Origin: Phylloscopus collybita
Lineage: Eukaryota; Chordata; Aves; Passeriformes; Phylloscopidae
Assembly: GCA_027886175.1 (NCBI GenBank)
Contig: JAJNNQ010000137.1
Coordinates: 39,914,001 to 39,978,000, forward strand
Length of the DNA: 64,000 bases
Reading direction: 5' to 3'
Under the pieces are notes generated by a model, which saw only the letters and a program-made list of their open reading frames with translations, was not told where the DNA came from and did no database searches. Shown here one piece after another: positions 27,061 through 37,570 of this stretch (the stretch's first letter is position 1; each line of letters starts with the position of its first letter). The position numbers and the translations under genes are program-made.

Positions 27061-27125
27061 AAGTAAGTGGTATTAAGTAAAAAACTAGTGAACCTAAACA
27101 ACAGAAAAAGAAATCTTTATTAACT

Positions 27126-27131
27126 ACATAC
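27126..27131 (-). other. PPFIA2: Splice donor (GTATGT) after the PPFIA2 first coding exon
   Basis: On the minus strand the exon ends CTGCCTCAG and the intron starts GTATGT, a close match to the vertebrate donor consensus (CAG|GTRAGT). The reading frame stops three codons into the intron (VCS then TAA), as expected for read-through. The boundary falls after the codon for Gln83. Confidence 0.92.
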
Positions 27132-27380
27132 CTGAGGCAGTGCTGAGTTCAGCTGTCGCTGGAGGGAATCTCTGTCGTAGATGACATCCTGTAGGCGCTG
27201 CTGTGCAAGTGACAAGCTTTCCTGTGTCTCCCGAAGGGTATCAAGGAGACGGTCCCTTTCATCCAGCATGTTCACCATCAGCTGCTCAAAATGAGAATCC
27301 GAGTCCGAGCCACTGCTTTGGGACCCCCGTTGACTCATCGGGGTGTCCTCATTTATCGTTGGCATCACTTCACACATCAT
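27132..27380 (-). CDS. PPFIA2: PPFIA2 (liprin-alpha-2), first coding exon
   Basis: This exon encodes the N-terminal 83 residues of liprin-alpha-2, a presynaptic active-zone scaffold. Known liprin-alpha partners include RIM, ELKS/CAST, KIF1A and LAR-type receptor phosphatases. What is seen: translation begins [17 protein letters not shown], followed by a Ser/Asp-rich stretch (residues 20-29), then [20 protein letters not shown], the start of the long N-terminal coiled coil. It ends at LNSALPQ. The [20 protein letters not shown] stretch fits liprin-alpha-2, as I recall the family, rather than alpha-1, -3 or -4. The coding part is 249 nt, exactly 83 codons, so the following intron is phase 0. 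The first ATG is at 27380, with a second ATG immediately after it. The full protein is about 1,250 residues; the remaining exons lie to the left, outside the window. No frameshift or stop is present, so the exon looks intact and under strong constraint. Confidence 0.96.
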
Positions 27381-27382
27381 TT

Positions 27383-27410
27383 CTTTAAAAAGAACACAAA
27401 TCAAGGAACA
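27383..27410 (-). other. PPFIA2: Splice acceptor of the PPFIA2 first coding exon
   Basis: Read on the minus strand, the sequence is a T-rich tract TTGATTTGTGTTCTTTTTAAAG, and the AG occupies 27384-27383. The exon then begins AAATGATG, so only two untranslated bases (27382-27381) precede the start codon. Consequently the -3 position of the initiator context in the mature mRNA is the last base of the upstream non-coding exon. An open frame continues upstream through this acceptor to 27467, but it reads intron sequence and does not resemble liprin. Confidence 0.85.
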
Positions 27411-27999
27411 GCTCTTCAGTAGAGAAAACATCTGAGGATATTTCCTAAGAGGAATAAACTCTGTCACATGGACACAGCAGATTATTGCATTGTTCCCACT
27501 TTCAAACTTGTGCGCAATGTTAATCAGATGGTCAATAGAGAGTGACTAAATACAGTGACTAATTCCACAGAGCAAGGACTTTGAATGTACTTCCCAAAAC
27601 TAAAGAAGACTGACTGGAAGGAGATGGAGGGTTATAGAATATTTTAAATTAATAGTTTGGGAAATAATGCTGTCTTAAAATAACAGAATACTTCCTCTGC
27701 AATTGTAGTCTCCCTTATCATTGCTTTTCTTCCTTCTCTTACTTAATTTCATTGTTGAATTGTTGGTATTGATGTCAATAGCTGCCACTAATTGCTGGAT
27801 TTTGTCCTCCTCTAGGCAATTCTACAGTACAGCTCAGGCTAACCATTGATCCAGTATCATGCTGCCTTAACAATGCCAGGTTAATCTATTTTTCTATCTA
27901 GTTATTCCCATCCTCAGGGGAAATTATTCTCCAGTGAGCTTGTTCAGTAAGAGGTCAAGAACTAGAAACCCTGCTAATTACATCCCTGTGATATCTTGT

Positions 28000-29800
28000 G
28001 CAAATTGAATTACCAGGAACAGAATCACTGTTGTTTGTTTCTTAAATTTGTCCTGAGCAGAGCATGTTTCTTAAATTTGTCCTGAGCAGAGCAAATAACA
28101 TCACCTAGTCCCATGCTTCAGCTACAAAGCTTCTTAGGTAAATCCCAAGCCCTCAGTTCCTGTACAAGGAGAAGCTTTGGGAATCCTTGGGAGAGCTTGC
28201 TGATACTAACTACTTTGTCCACAGTCTGCAGGGACTTTGGCATACAGAATGCCAGCCAGGGGAGCCCATCTTGCCTCCAGAAACCTCTCACAACATAAGT
28301 ACACTGCACTCAGCAAGGGGCTATCAGCAGTCTCCACTCAGCTCCCACCTGTGGCTCACCAGTTTGGGATGGTCAAGTTCATAGTGAGCAAAGGGATAAT
28401 TTAAAAATTCCAAGACCATCTGCCACTTGCTCAGTTTCATCATAACTTTTCGGGATGCAGCAGGTGGCCAGAGACCATGGTCTCTGCATGTCCATTCTTC
28501 AAGACGAAAGTTAACAACTTGGACTGTGACAAACCCTTCCTGCCTCACAGTCATCAACATCTCATGGGTCACACTTCTTGTCCCATGGAATTCTTGTTGG
28601 TGAAGCTTCATCAGTCAAGAAATTACTTCCAATGTCCTACACATGCAGATCAGGCTTCTGGTGTGAAGGATACAGCATTTGCTGCCCCTGCACACAGGCT
28701 GTGGAAGAATGAGAGTGGTACAATTTTGCAGGAACACTGGTGTGTGAGAACAAGTAGAGAAACCTCTGTGTGGACAGCTGTTGCTACCTCAGCACCTTGC
28801 ATTCAAACTAGATAGGAAGTCTCCTCTTAAAGTCATTATGGGGATGTGGTAGCCATATATGTAAGTGGTTGTGGGGTAGCAAGGGAATCCATGAGTTGAA
28901 TGCTCATGGCACTATTACAATACCTTGTCCCTCTCAGCTGTTGCCTTTAGGGAATGCAGGGGGCATTGCTCTTATTTTGAATCCCTGGACTGCATTGTTC
29001 TGACAGCACAAGTAACAAACTTGGGCTATGACTAAGACAGCAGAGAAGGCAGGGAATGGGTGGGCAGTTCCTAGTGTAGGCAGTTGCTATTTGGAAGTTT
29101 TCTCCCACAGCTCACAGCCCCAGGAGAATCTTTGTAAGGTACAGCAGTTCTTGCATTCAGCCTGGTGAGGTACATCACTTTCTGGAAGTTCAAAGATGAA
29201 TGCCATTATTCCATTGGAACCACATGCATCCTCTCCCTCCCCCACCCTGAGAGTGGAGAGAAACACAGCAAAGCAGTCTGTTAACCTGAGCCAGACAGAA
29301 ATGCTGGTAGGGTGTGACAAAAAGGGATGCTTTGACTCTTGCAACAGTGAGGAGCAGGAGATATGGGAATCCTGGGCCATGCCCTCCCACAGATTGTTTG
29401 TGGGGGCCCAAGAGGACTCCAAACAACTCTGAAGGAATCCTGGCTTTTCAGAGCACTCCTGGGTTACCAAGCCACAAAAAAAAAGGAACAAAATCTCAAG
29501 CAACTGCAGGTTTGCTGTGGGGCTTCCAAAGAAAAACTTCTTACAGCCTTTCATGAAAGACCTAGCATGCTGTGCTGTTTGTTTTACTATGATTTCTGTC
29601 TTCTTGCCTTTAGAAAAGCATTTTTGTTTTCCTTTTTTAAAACTTTTTTGGCACTTATCACTCTTATATGTGCCAACACATGGGATCCTTTCAATGTCCT
29701 GAGGCAGCCACCATTTGACACTGCTCCCAAGCACATGTTGAAGAATAGAGCTACTTCCCCAGGACCCTATTACACCTTTTATTAATTTTCTGCTTGATAG
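28000..29800. other. Unclassified, GC-richer block in PPFIA2 intron 1
   Basis: Base composition is more balanced than in the surrounding intron, and stops are sparse on both strands. This gives overlapping open frames, including a 215-codon minus-strand frame at 29087-29734 and a 140-codon plus-strand frame at 29363-29785. None shows a domain, zinc knuckle, protease or polymerase motif that I recognise. It may be decayed repeat or retroviral debris, or simply unique intron sequence. Confidence 0.4.
28036..28093. repeat. Tandem duplication, 2 x 29 bp
   Basis: The 29-base unit tgtttcttaaatttgtcctg...agcagagca occurs twice head to tail (28036-28064 and 28065-28093) without a mismatch. The identity suggests a recent event or an assembly artefact. 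It lies in PPFIA2 intron 1. Confidence 0.95.
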
Positions 29801-31839
29801 CAGGAAGGATTCAAAACCTTGAGAATATATGAAGAACTTTTAAATGAAAAAAAAAAAAAAAGGAAAGAAGGCTTATCAAGAGGGACTGCAACAAAAGCTA
29901 GGGCAGGTAAAGCAGAGGTAGAGCTTCACAGAAACAGAGGAAGAGTGTCAGCAAACAGACGGATCACAGTCTAGTAGTACAAGATAGGAAGCTGAGGACA
30001 AATAAAAGGGCACATATCCATTTGGAGCTTTATACAGGAAGTGAATTATGTCACAGAGTTACAAGAGTTCTTGATGTTTCCTGAGCCTTCTGATGGTGTG
30101 TACATGTATTAGTCAACCTTTGGCTAACCACAAGATGATGTGGTTCACACACGGGGTCAGGTGGTTTAAATTGAAGAGTCAGCTCCTAGTTTAGTTATCA
30201 CTGAAAGTCATTTAGTTTGCATACACCCGAAGCATATAGAGGACCAAGACAACACATGCAGACAGAAACAACTGAGGGATTCTTGGTAAAACATAAAATG
30301 AAAATAGTATTGCTATTATCAGTTTGGTCTGATCACTAACGTGGTGCTATCCTGAGTAACTTGAGTTATATTTTAAAATTTCCAGCAGGGTAAAAGGGCC
30401 ATTTCTTATTTTCTTTCTGTGTAATTTGAATTTTAAACCTAAATTTGGTGATTAAAAACCTCCACCACCCAACAATTTTTAGTCTGGTTTCATAATATAA
30501 TCATATGAAATATTTCATACAATGAAATTAGAAGGAATCACTCTACCTACGTATTCTTCCTCATTCATCACAGACCATAAATCTGTGTTACGTTGAAGTA
30601 TATTTTATACAGGAAAGATTTCCATCATTAAACACTGAAAGTGATCTCTCCAATAAATTAAACAGAATAAGTCATTCTTTCTGTGAAAAATATATGCCTT
30701 TTTCAATTGTATTTATAGGAGAGACACAGCCACATTCAATGCTATAGTTCTAAAAGGCTCAAAATAAGGCTATTGGCAGGCCCACTCCTATTACATTTCA
30801 GAACTACCATGCCACACATACTTTTGTGGCTGATCTGTGAACTTACATCACTTTTGAAAAAACTCAAATACCTTTCCCTATACATGCATGAATAAAATTT
30901 CATATACACAGGACAGCTGCATCCTGGATTTAATGATACAGGTACAACTCAACAGATCCATGCATACATAGCAGGTATTCATCTCAGGTACTCAGTTCTT
31001 ACTAAACATGTAGATATCGATTCTACTCAGAACAGAACTGAACAAGATTAATACAGGACTGCCATTAAGCTTCCTCTTTTTTTCTCCATTCTTACTGCTC
31101 TAAAAACTGGCTAAGGCTCAGAGAACTTGATTTTTTAAAAACCATTACTGCTGGATAGACCAAGCACATTCATAAACTAGCATCTGGATATTCCATGTTT
31201 TCTAACTGTGTTTATCAGCATGTCATATGATTGATGGAATATAATCAAATGCCCAGAATTGGGCCCAAAAGATCAAAGACTGGAACGAAGACTCCCAGCC
31301 CTCTACTCTTTTTAATTGGTTTGATACAGCGTAATAGGCTGCTAGTTTCTCATTCAACTCTGAATGCACACTGAAAATCAGATGCATAAACAGTTTTGAG
31401 TCTGTGCATGTATTTTAATCTCTCCACTTGGCCTGCACCTGCCTGCTCCTATATTCAGGTATTTGTTATCCAATAGTATCCCTTTCCCTAATCTATACAT
31501 TCCTATCAACTCGTACAAGGCAATTACAGTTACATTTCTTTGATGAGTCCTATTAGTGAAAAAGAATTCAGAGCTGACAGTGACAAAAGAGGGAGAATAA
31601 GCAAAGACTATCAACAATGTACATGATGCATTAAAATCCCATCTCTGAAGTTTAAAACAGAAACCTCGAATTGCATTGCACCAACTCGAAACAGCAAATG
31701 AACTTCTCTTATAAATTTCAGGTAATGTGACAAAATCTAAATATGACAAAATTGGAATGCATAAATATCTGCCTTAAATTTCTGAAAATTAAAGTTAATA
31801 TTGAATCTTCTTTTTATTTTCCAAACTTGCAGGGAGCAG

Positions 31840-31930
31840 ACTCATCTTATTTTGCACTTGGCCCAGCACTGGGCAAGGGGTTGTCACAGATGACTTCCAA
31901 AGGTCCTTTCCACACAGAATAATTGGATAA
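31840..31930 (+). mobile_element. Probable CR1 LINE 3' tail
   Basis: The stretch gcacttggcccagcactgggcaaggggttgtcacagatgacttccaaaggtcctttccacacagaat resembles the CR1 terminal pattern ggggttggactagatgatttccaaaggtcccttccaaccc. It is short and diverged, and the usual attctatg repeats are eroded. Confidence 0.5.
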
Positions 31931-32428
31931 TAATAATATTCCATGGGAAAGGAACGAAACAAATCAACCACCAAACAAATCCAAGAACCCAGAAACACAG
32001 ACTTAGCTTCTTTTCAAAGGAATGAGGAACGGTGTTGAATTGAGTAAATTCACGTATCTGTACCCAGCTGTAAGGAGGCACTTTTGCAGAGACTGAGTAA
32101 ATTCCCACTGAAGGATTTTGCTACGGATTTCTTTACCAAGACTTGATACCTCAAATCCTACTCGGTTATACCAGTAGGTTATACCTTGGTTATGCCAGTG
32201 GTGCCTAACCATGCATCTGGCAAGCTACTGCAGCTCATTGTGCCACCAGAGAACTGCAGGCTTTTGCCACAGAAAATGGCAGAAAAGAAGTTGGGGGAGG
32301 AATGGAAGCAGAGGGGGAAAAGGTAATTAAGACCTGAATTGACCTGGTCATCAGGAGAAAGTGAGGTACAGGCCAGGTAACTACAGCAACCCACTAGTGA
32401 ATGGACAGCCACCTTGCTCTGTTGGGAT

Positions 32429-32495
32429 ATGACAGAATCACTGAATACTTAGGGTTGCAAGGAATCTCCAGAGATCATCTAGTTCAACCTGAAGG
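32429..32495 (-). mobile_element. CR1 LINE 3' tail
   Basis: The plus strand reads gacagaatcactgaatacttagggttgcaaggaatctccagagatcatctagttcaacct, the reverse complement of a typical CR1 terminus (ggttggactagatgatctctggaggtcccttccaaccc ... attctgtgattctgt). Only about 65 bases are recognisable. It is opposite in orientation to the tail 0.5 kb to its left. Confidence 0.75.
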
Positions 32496-35134
32496 CATGT
32501 TGAGTGAAATACAGGCAGCAAAGAATGAACACTGAGGAAGCTGGAACTTCTTTCCAGTGGGTGTTAAGAACTGCAAGTGGTGGATTAAACACCTCTGTCG
32601 CGTATTTTCAAGACCACAGAAGTCCATGATAACTGAACAAGCTTTCCTGTACCTCATTCTGTACAACACTTCCCATGCAGCCAGGACTGCAAAGAAGAGG
32701 AACGAGAGCAGAGAAAGGGATAAACAAGGTGGCATATTCTTCAGCTTAAAGAGGTGGCATTAATAGCTGAATATGCACTGTATATACCTCTTCATTCAAA
32801 GGAAGAGAAGGAAAGCTTGTGTTTCTTGCCAGAAAAAGGCTGACTTGCCCTGTAGTAATATAACTTAACTTAAAGTTATGCTTGACTAATCTAAGTCAAC
32901 AAAAGTAAGACTTTTCAATGTTTCTCTTTCTTTAAATAAAAAAATAAAAGCTCCATTGATACTGAACTTGCACAACTCTACAGTATACTTCTACAGTACA
33001 AAGTTTATCACTTTACCCAGTATCCTGAATGTAAGTAAAGCAATCTCTCAATGAAAGATGCATTAAGACACCAGCATTTTCCTGTTAATACATAATCACT
33101 GTTCCTTAGATCCATCCTGAGCCACAGAGAAGACATTACAATTCCCTTGGTCAGGGTGCCCCCACAGCATCCAAAACTTGCAAGGACTGCAACATACATT
33201 GAATTTGTGTAGCACCTGCAACTATCCCAAACCAGCAGAGAAGTTCTGAAGGGGGAGCAGGATACTGACAAATTCCAGTTTCCCTTGAAATCCATGTAGC
33301 ACATAAACACTCCCTAGAAATAGACTTTTAGGTATTGTAATAACTTTAGAACTCTTCTAATTTGAAGCAAAACCTAGTCTTTTATTTTAGTAGTAGTTCT
33401 GGACCTGAGTGTTCAGGCAGCATAGCCATACACAATGGCAGCTTGACAAGCAGTACACTGAAGTCCTGTGAACACGTTATCTTTCTTGTCTGTCATGTAT
33501 CTACTGCACCATCTACTACAAAGCCTTTTCCAGGTTGATTGGTTCCTAGTTCACTGTTTTCTCCAGTCATTTGCATGGAATCTAATCCAGCAAATACTTG
33601 AAGTCATGGAAATCCTATCATGAACTTCAGTGGGCTTGGACAGTAGAGATGGTTGGAAAAGTCACTAACATAGACAAGCCATCAATCTCCTCCCTCCAAA
33701 CAAAGGCATAAAGATCACAAATGCCTGCTATGTGATACCAGGGAGCATGCTGGATATTATGTGACCATTGCCTACTATATTACCAGAAATCATGAACAGG
33801 TTTCCCTTCTAAACACACAACACTGAACTGGCAAAAAGCAATGACTGCTTAAAGTAATCTGTCCTACTGGAGGGGAGAAGAATGTGGTTCACCGTCATTA
33901 CATTAATATTTTTCAGGCTGTATGCAAAAATGTCATAGCAGATCTATAACATTAGCTGCATTATGTCTCCATCAAGAGTGAACTCTGATTTAGCTCAATT
34001 AGGAATTCTGCAGCTCAGTCTAAACATCCAGATAAGGGGAATGGACAAAAATTCCAACACAGAGCACAGGATATGGCCATCTTTGGTTAAGAGTTACATA
34101 AAGCTTCTTTTCAGGAGGGTCTCCATTAACAAATTAATTGATAGCAACTCTCTTATATTAACTTCCCCCTGATTATGGTAATTTATGGACCAGGTATCAA
34201 AGCATGTCCTCAATACTGACTTTCTCTAAAACTATTTGAAATTTCTGTGGTACGTATCCTATAGTGGTGGAAAATGAAAAAGTTGGCTTCCTTCTTCTCA
34301 CTGGACCCCACCCTATTTGGCATCTTCTGCTATCTCAATTGTCCAATAGTCCTGGAATTATTTATCTAAGTGAATATCATAACAAACACCTCTGCAATCT
34401 CATTTAGCCTGGAAATAATTTACCAGATGGAGTTCTTTCACTTGGGAAGCTCTGGGAATAAGAAGACACAAAGCTACTTGGCTTCTGCCTGACAAAGGCT
34501 CTTAGACAAGCATTCATTTTGCTCACCTTGAAGGCCACCACCTTAGATGTGAATCTAATTTTAGTCCCTCACCTTTCTATCCATAACTGGCTTTAAAAGC
34601 TTGTTTTCCATTTACTCTGATGTTTGATTTGCACACCATGGTTGAAGAGTCATTTCAAGTCACTTGCAATTTTGCTGCAGGAAAAAGAAGTACAAATCTA
34701 CCTACCATACATTCTAGCCTGTCCACAGTGACATCAGCTTGAAAACTAATTTCATTGGATCGTTCCGGGTATTTTGCATTTACAAGCTATTTTTTTCCAA
34801 ATCGTTCAATAGATATAGTGACTGATAAAACCAGATCTTACTGCAATTATGTCTCTTCAGATGTCCTCAGCAGAATAGCTCTTAGGCAGCACAGTGTAAT
34901 TCCAATAAGGAAAATCCTTCCTATTGTCTGAGTTGCATTACATGCATATTCCTCCTCCTAGTTAACTCCTTACCTGCCAGTCTCCACTAAACTATGATAT
35001 CACCTTTAACAGAAGCATCCTGCACTCCCTCCACAGAGGAGGGGTGGTCAACACAGTACCTTAGAAAAAGGACTCATTCCAACTATGTGTTCTTTATGTC
35101 ATTCCTCTGACCTCCTACCTCCCTTAACCACAGC

Positions 35135-35165
35135 CAAAAAAAAAAAAAAAAAGAAAAAAAAAGAA
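35135..35165. repeat. A-rich simple repeat
   Basis: A run of 17 A, one G and nine A, next to the left edge of the CpG island. Confidence 0.9.
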
Positions 35166-35379
35166 GTTGGTTTCACATTTTTTAGTCTGAAATCCCCCAA
35201 CTCCCATTACAGAAATGCATTTAAATACCACTCAAGTACTACAGCAAGAGGCAGACAGCTAGATTTTGCATTTGCACCTCATCCCCCGAGGATACCGGAG
35301 CTAAGGAAGGAATGTCTAACTCAGAAATAGAAGGTTCAGTACCTAGTATCTTTTATTTCGGCGTCTGCTATTTCACTTG

Positions 35380-36920
35380 ATCAATAACAACCGCAGTCTC
35401 CACCGGCTTCGAGCGGGGACTCACACAGCCGAGCACTCCTGGACCATCTTCCTAGCAATGGTGACACAGGCGTTGCTCCGAGGAACCCCAAGCCCCCGCA
35501 CCCGTCCTCCGGCAAGTCTCGCTGCTTGGCACCTCAACATTTTCTTCGGTCACTTCGTCAGCAGCCAAGAGGAGAAGCATCCATGGGAAAAATGGCATAT
35601 TACAAATTTTGCTTTGGGAAGCAGAGCTCGGTTCAGACCATTGTCGGGAGCAGGAGGGGGGGGAGCGGCTCTTAAAGCTCCAGCAGCCCCTTTCGAGCAA
35701 CAGCATCTTTGCAGCTGGAGGCAAACGATCTCAGGGGGAGGGGGCAGGGCGAAAGCATCTTTCTTTTATTTCTTATCTTTTGCTAAACTTAACTAAGCGG
35801 TATCTGGCTTCCCTGGTTCTTCGATACCTCCCAGGCTAATTATCTCTGTGCGTGACAGAAGTCCGCACGCACGCACGACTGCCTGCATGATCAAAAAGCA
35901 AACGCGGCTTTCTGCTTTACAGAGAGAAATCCTCTGCCCACGGCTGGTCGCTGCCTGGCTGGCACATCGCTGCCAGGCTGGCACCGCGCAGAGCCCGCTG
36001 TCAGGCGCACGGAGCCGGGAGCGGCACCGGGAGAGCCCAGCCGGCGGTGACCGCGGCACGTGGCCGCGCCCCGGGCTCCGCTGCCAGCCCCGCATCGCCC
36101 GGGGACACCGGCACCGAGAGCGGCACGACAGCGCTACGCTACTACAGCCTGTCATTTAAGGAGCTCAGGCAAACGCCACAACATCTCTTCTAACCGTAGA
36201 GCGTGATAAAACGTATCATCTGCCGTAATCCGACCGTGAGAAAGCAGGGATAAAACCTGCCATAATCTCAATAGTCCGGGCGTGTAATTAACATCACACC
36301 TCGGGGAACGCCGGGCGCGGCAGGCGCCCCGTGCCCGGGCCCGGAGCCCGGCCGGCGGGCGGCGGTGGAGGCGGGGGGAGCGGTGCCGGGCTGGGCGCGC
36401 TCCTCGGCGCGGGGACTTCCCCTGGAGCCGCTGCAGTGGTTTTCACCAGTCCTTAAATAAATTCTGAAGTAATCGCGTCTGCCTCCTCTGCCTCACGCAC
36501 GCGGCTCCCCAGATGCTGCTGCCGCTGCTTCGCGGCCCGCTCGGCGCTAATTCCCTCACGCCCACTCCTTAGAAAAAAGAAAAAGGGGAAAAAAAAAAAA
36601 AAAAAAAAAAAAGGAAAAGGGGACACCAGGGCGTGACCTGGTTGTTGAGCGGCGCTGCCTCCAGCCCTTACAATTCCTATGCCCACGGCCGTGCGGCCCC
36701 CGAGCGGCTCGGAGGGGCTGGAGGGGCTGCGGCATCCGAGCCCCCCGGCGCGGCCGGGGCTGCTGCCGTCTCCGGGGTGCCCCCGCCGCGCCCCGCACGG
36801 AGGCACAGCCCGGCACCGCCGGCACAGGCGGCCCGAGGCGGGCGGGAGAAGGGGGATGGCGAGGTGGGGCAGTGATGGGTGTCCGTGGAACTGGGCATTG
36901 TGAATGAACGAGTACCAGCC
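35380..36920 (-). promoter_or_regulatory. PPFIA2: CpG island, candidate PPFIA2 promoter and non-coding exon 1
   Basis: GC and CpG content rise sharply here against AT-rich flanks. The densest parts are about 35.86-36.12, 36.29-36.56 and 36.63-36.86 kb, with many GC-box-like strings such as ggcggtggaggcgggg near 36360. It is the only large CpG island in the window and lies 8-9 kb upstream of the PPFIA2 start codon in the right orientation. The coding exon has only two untranslated bases before ATG, so at least one upstream non-coding exon must exist, and this is the obvious place for it. I could not fix a transcription start or exon-1 donor. Minus-strand GT candidates include GTAAGG near 36668, GTGAGG near 36495, GTATCG near 35825 and GTGAGT near 35418. 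Open frames on both strands here reflect stop-poor GC-rich sequence, not proteins. Strand is inferred from the gene. Confidence 0.75.
36572..36620. repeat. A-rich tract (A24 core) inside the CpG island
   Basis: The sequence agaaaaaagaaaaagggg, a run of 24 A (36589-36612) and ggaaaagggg interrupt the CpG island. On the PPFIA2 strand this is a T-tract with flanking CCCC. Such tracts can exclude nucleosomes in promoters. Confidence 0.9.
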
Positions 36921-36975
36921 GGCGTTTTCAGAGTGCTTCTTTGAAATTAGATCCAGCCCAGTTTGAGGATGATGA

Positions 36976-36987
36976 TGTGCATGCGCC
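36976..36987 (-). promoter_or_regulatory. NRF1-like palindromic motif
   Basis: The sequence tgtgcatgcgcc resembles the NRF1 consensus YGCGCAYGCGCR, with one half-site (GCATGCGC) intact. It sits at the upstream edge of the CpG island, where such sites are common in promoters of broadly expressed and neuronal genes. This is a motif match only. Confidence 0.3.
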
Positions 36988-37419
36988 AACTAAGTCAAAC
37001 TTTGTTCTTGCAAAAAAATATTTCAGTATTTGTTTATATTTCTTCCTCATAGAAGTATTTCATCCGTGAAGGATTGACTGTGTTGCTTCAGAAGCCTGAA
37101 GTCTCCTCATGTGCTGTGGAAATGTGCTGGAGAGAGGAGGGAGCCACAGCCAGCAGCGTGCTGAGGCTCGGTGATGCTTGCTGCTGAGCTGGCTTCACAG
37201 GAGATGTGACACCGTATTGTGGGAAATATAAATGCATGGAGGATGCACAACCACTCTGTAAGGCAAATAGCTGAGAAGAGTTGTCAGCATAGTCATTTCA
37301 AAACCAACTGCAAAGGAAATACTGGTGCCATGACAGGGTGTGTTGCCAGAGCTTGGGCTTTCAGAGCAATGCATAGGTGAAAAAAGAAAAAAATAAGATA
37401 ACTCTTCCTCTCCAGCTGT

Positions 37420-37570
37420 GCCACTGCTCCAAGTGGCTTCTTGTCATTTCATCTCGTCATTTCAGATCATTATCTTGACTTAATTATCAGCATACACACC
37501 ATTAGAGCAGTTGCCTGGTAATCCCATTGTTGCCGAGGGCAAGAGCTGTCACGTATTAGATTCTTCTACT
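37420..37570. promoter_or_regulatory. Candidate upstream regulatory segment with an RFX-like X-box
   Basis: About 0.5-0.65 kb beyond the CpG island is non-repetitive sequence of mixed composition. It contains GTTGCCTGGTAAT at 37510-37522, close to the RFX X-box (GTNRCC-N0-3-RGYAAC), and homeodomain-like TTAATTA and ATTATC strings around 37480. RFX factors regulate neuronal and ciliary genes. I infer regulatory potential from position and motifs only; no conservation data were available. Confidence 0.25.

Larger units (their letters stand above)
22563..27125. other. PPFIA2 intron leading up to the first coding exon
   Basis: AT-rich. Holds pyrimidine-rich stretches (23.4-24.4 kb), a small hairpin at 25.82 kb and a possible ancient repeat at 26.94-27.06 kb. 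No further PPFIA2 exon was seen. Confidence 0.6.
29801..35379. other. PPFIA2 intron 1, right part
   Basis: Contains two short CR1 tails (31.85 and 32.43 kb) and an A-tract at 35.14 kb. The rest is unassigned. Plus- and minus-strand open frames around 32.5-32.75 kb have no recognisable domains. Confidence 0.5.

Noticed and set aside
27381..27467. N-terminal extension of the PPFIA2 frame upstream of MMCEVM
   Set aside because: The frame runs through a good splice acceptor into intron, and the extra residues do not resemble liprin.
29087..29734. 215-codon minus-strand open frame
   Set aside because: No recognisable domain, overlaps equally open frames on the plus strand, and starts and ends in unremarkable sequence. 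It is kept only as part of an unclassified block.
32484..32763. Opposed open frames as a small gene or processed pseudogene
   Set aside because: Neither translation shows a known family, and there is no poly-A tail or flanking duplication.
36340..36420. G-quadruplex in the CpG island
   Set aside because: G-runs are present, but spacing between runs of three or more exceeds the usual loop length, so a canonical motif is not met.
36453..36989. 178-codon minus-strand frame and overlapping frames in the CpG island
   Set aside because: Gly/Ala/Arg/Pro-rich composition and a Phe run from the A-tract are what GC-rich non-coding sequence gives. The mutually overlapping frames on both strands cannot all be real.
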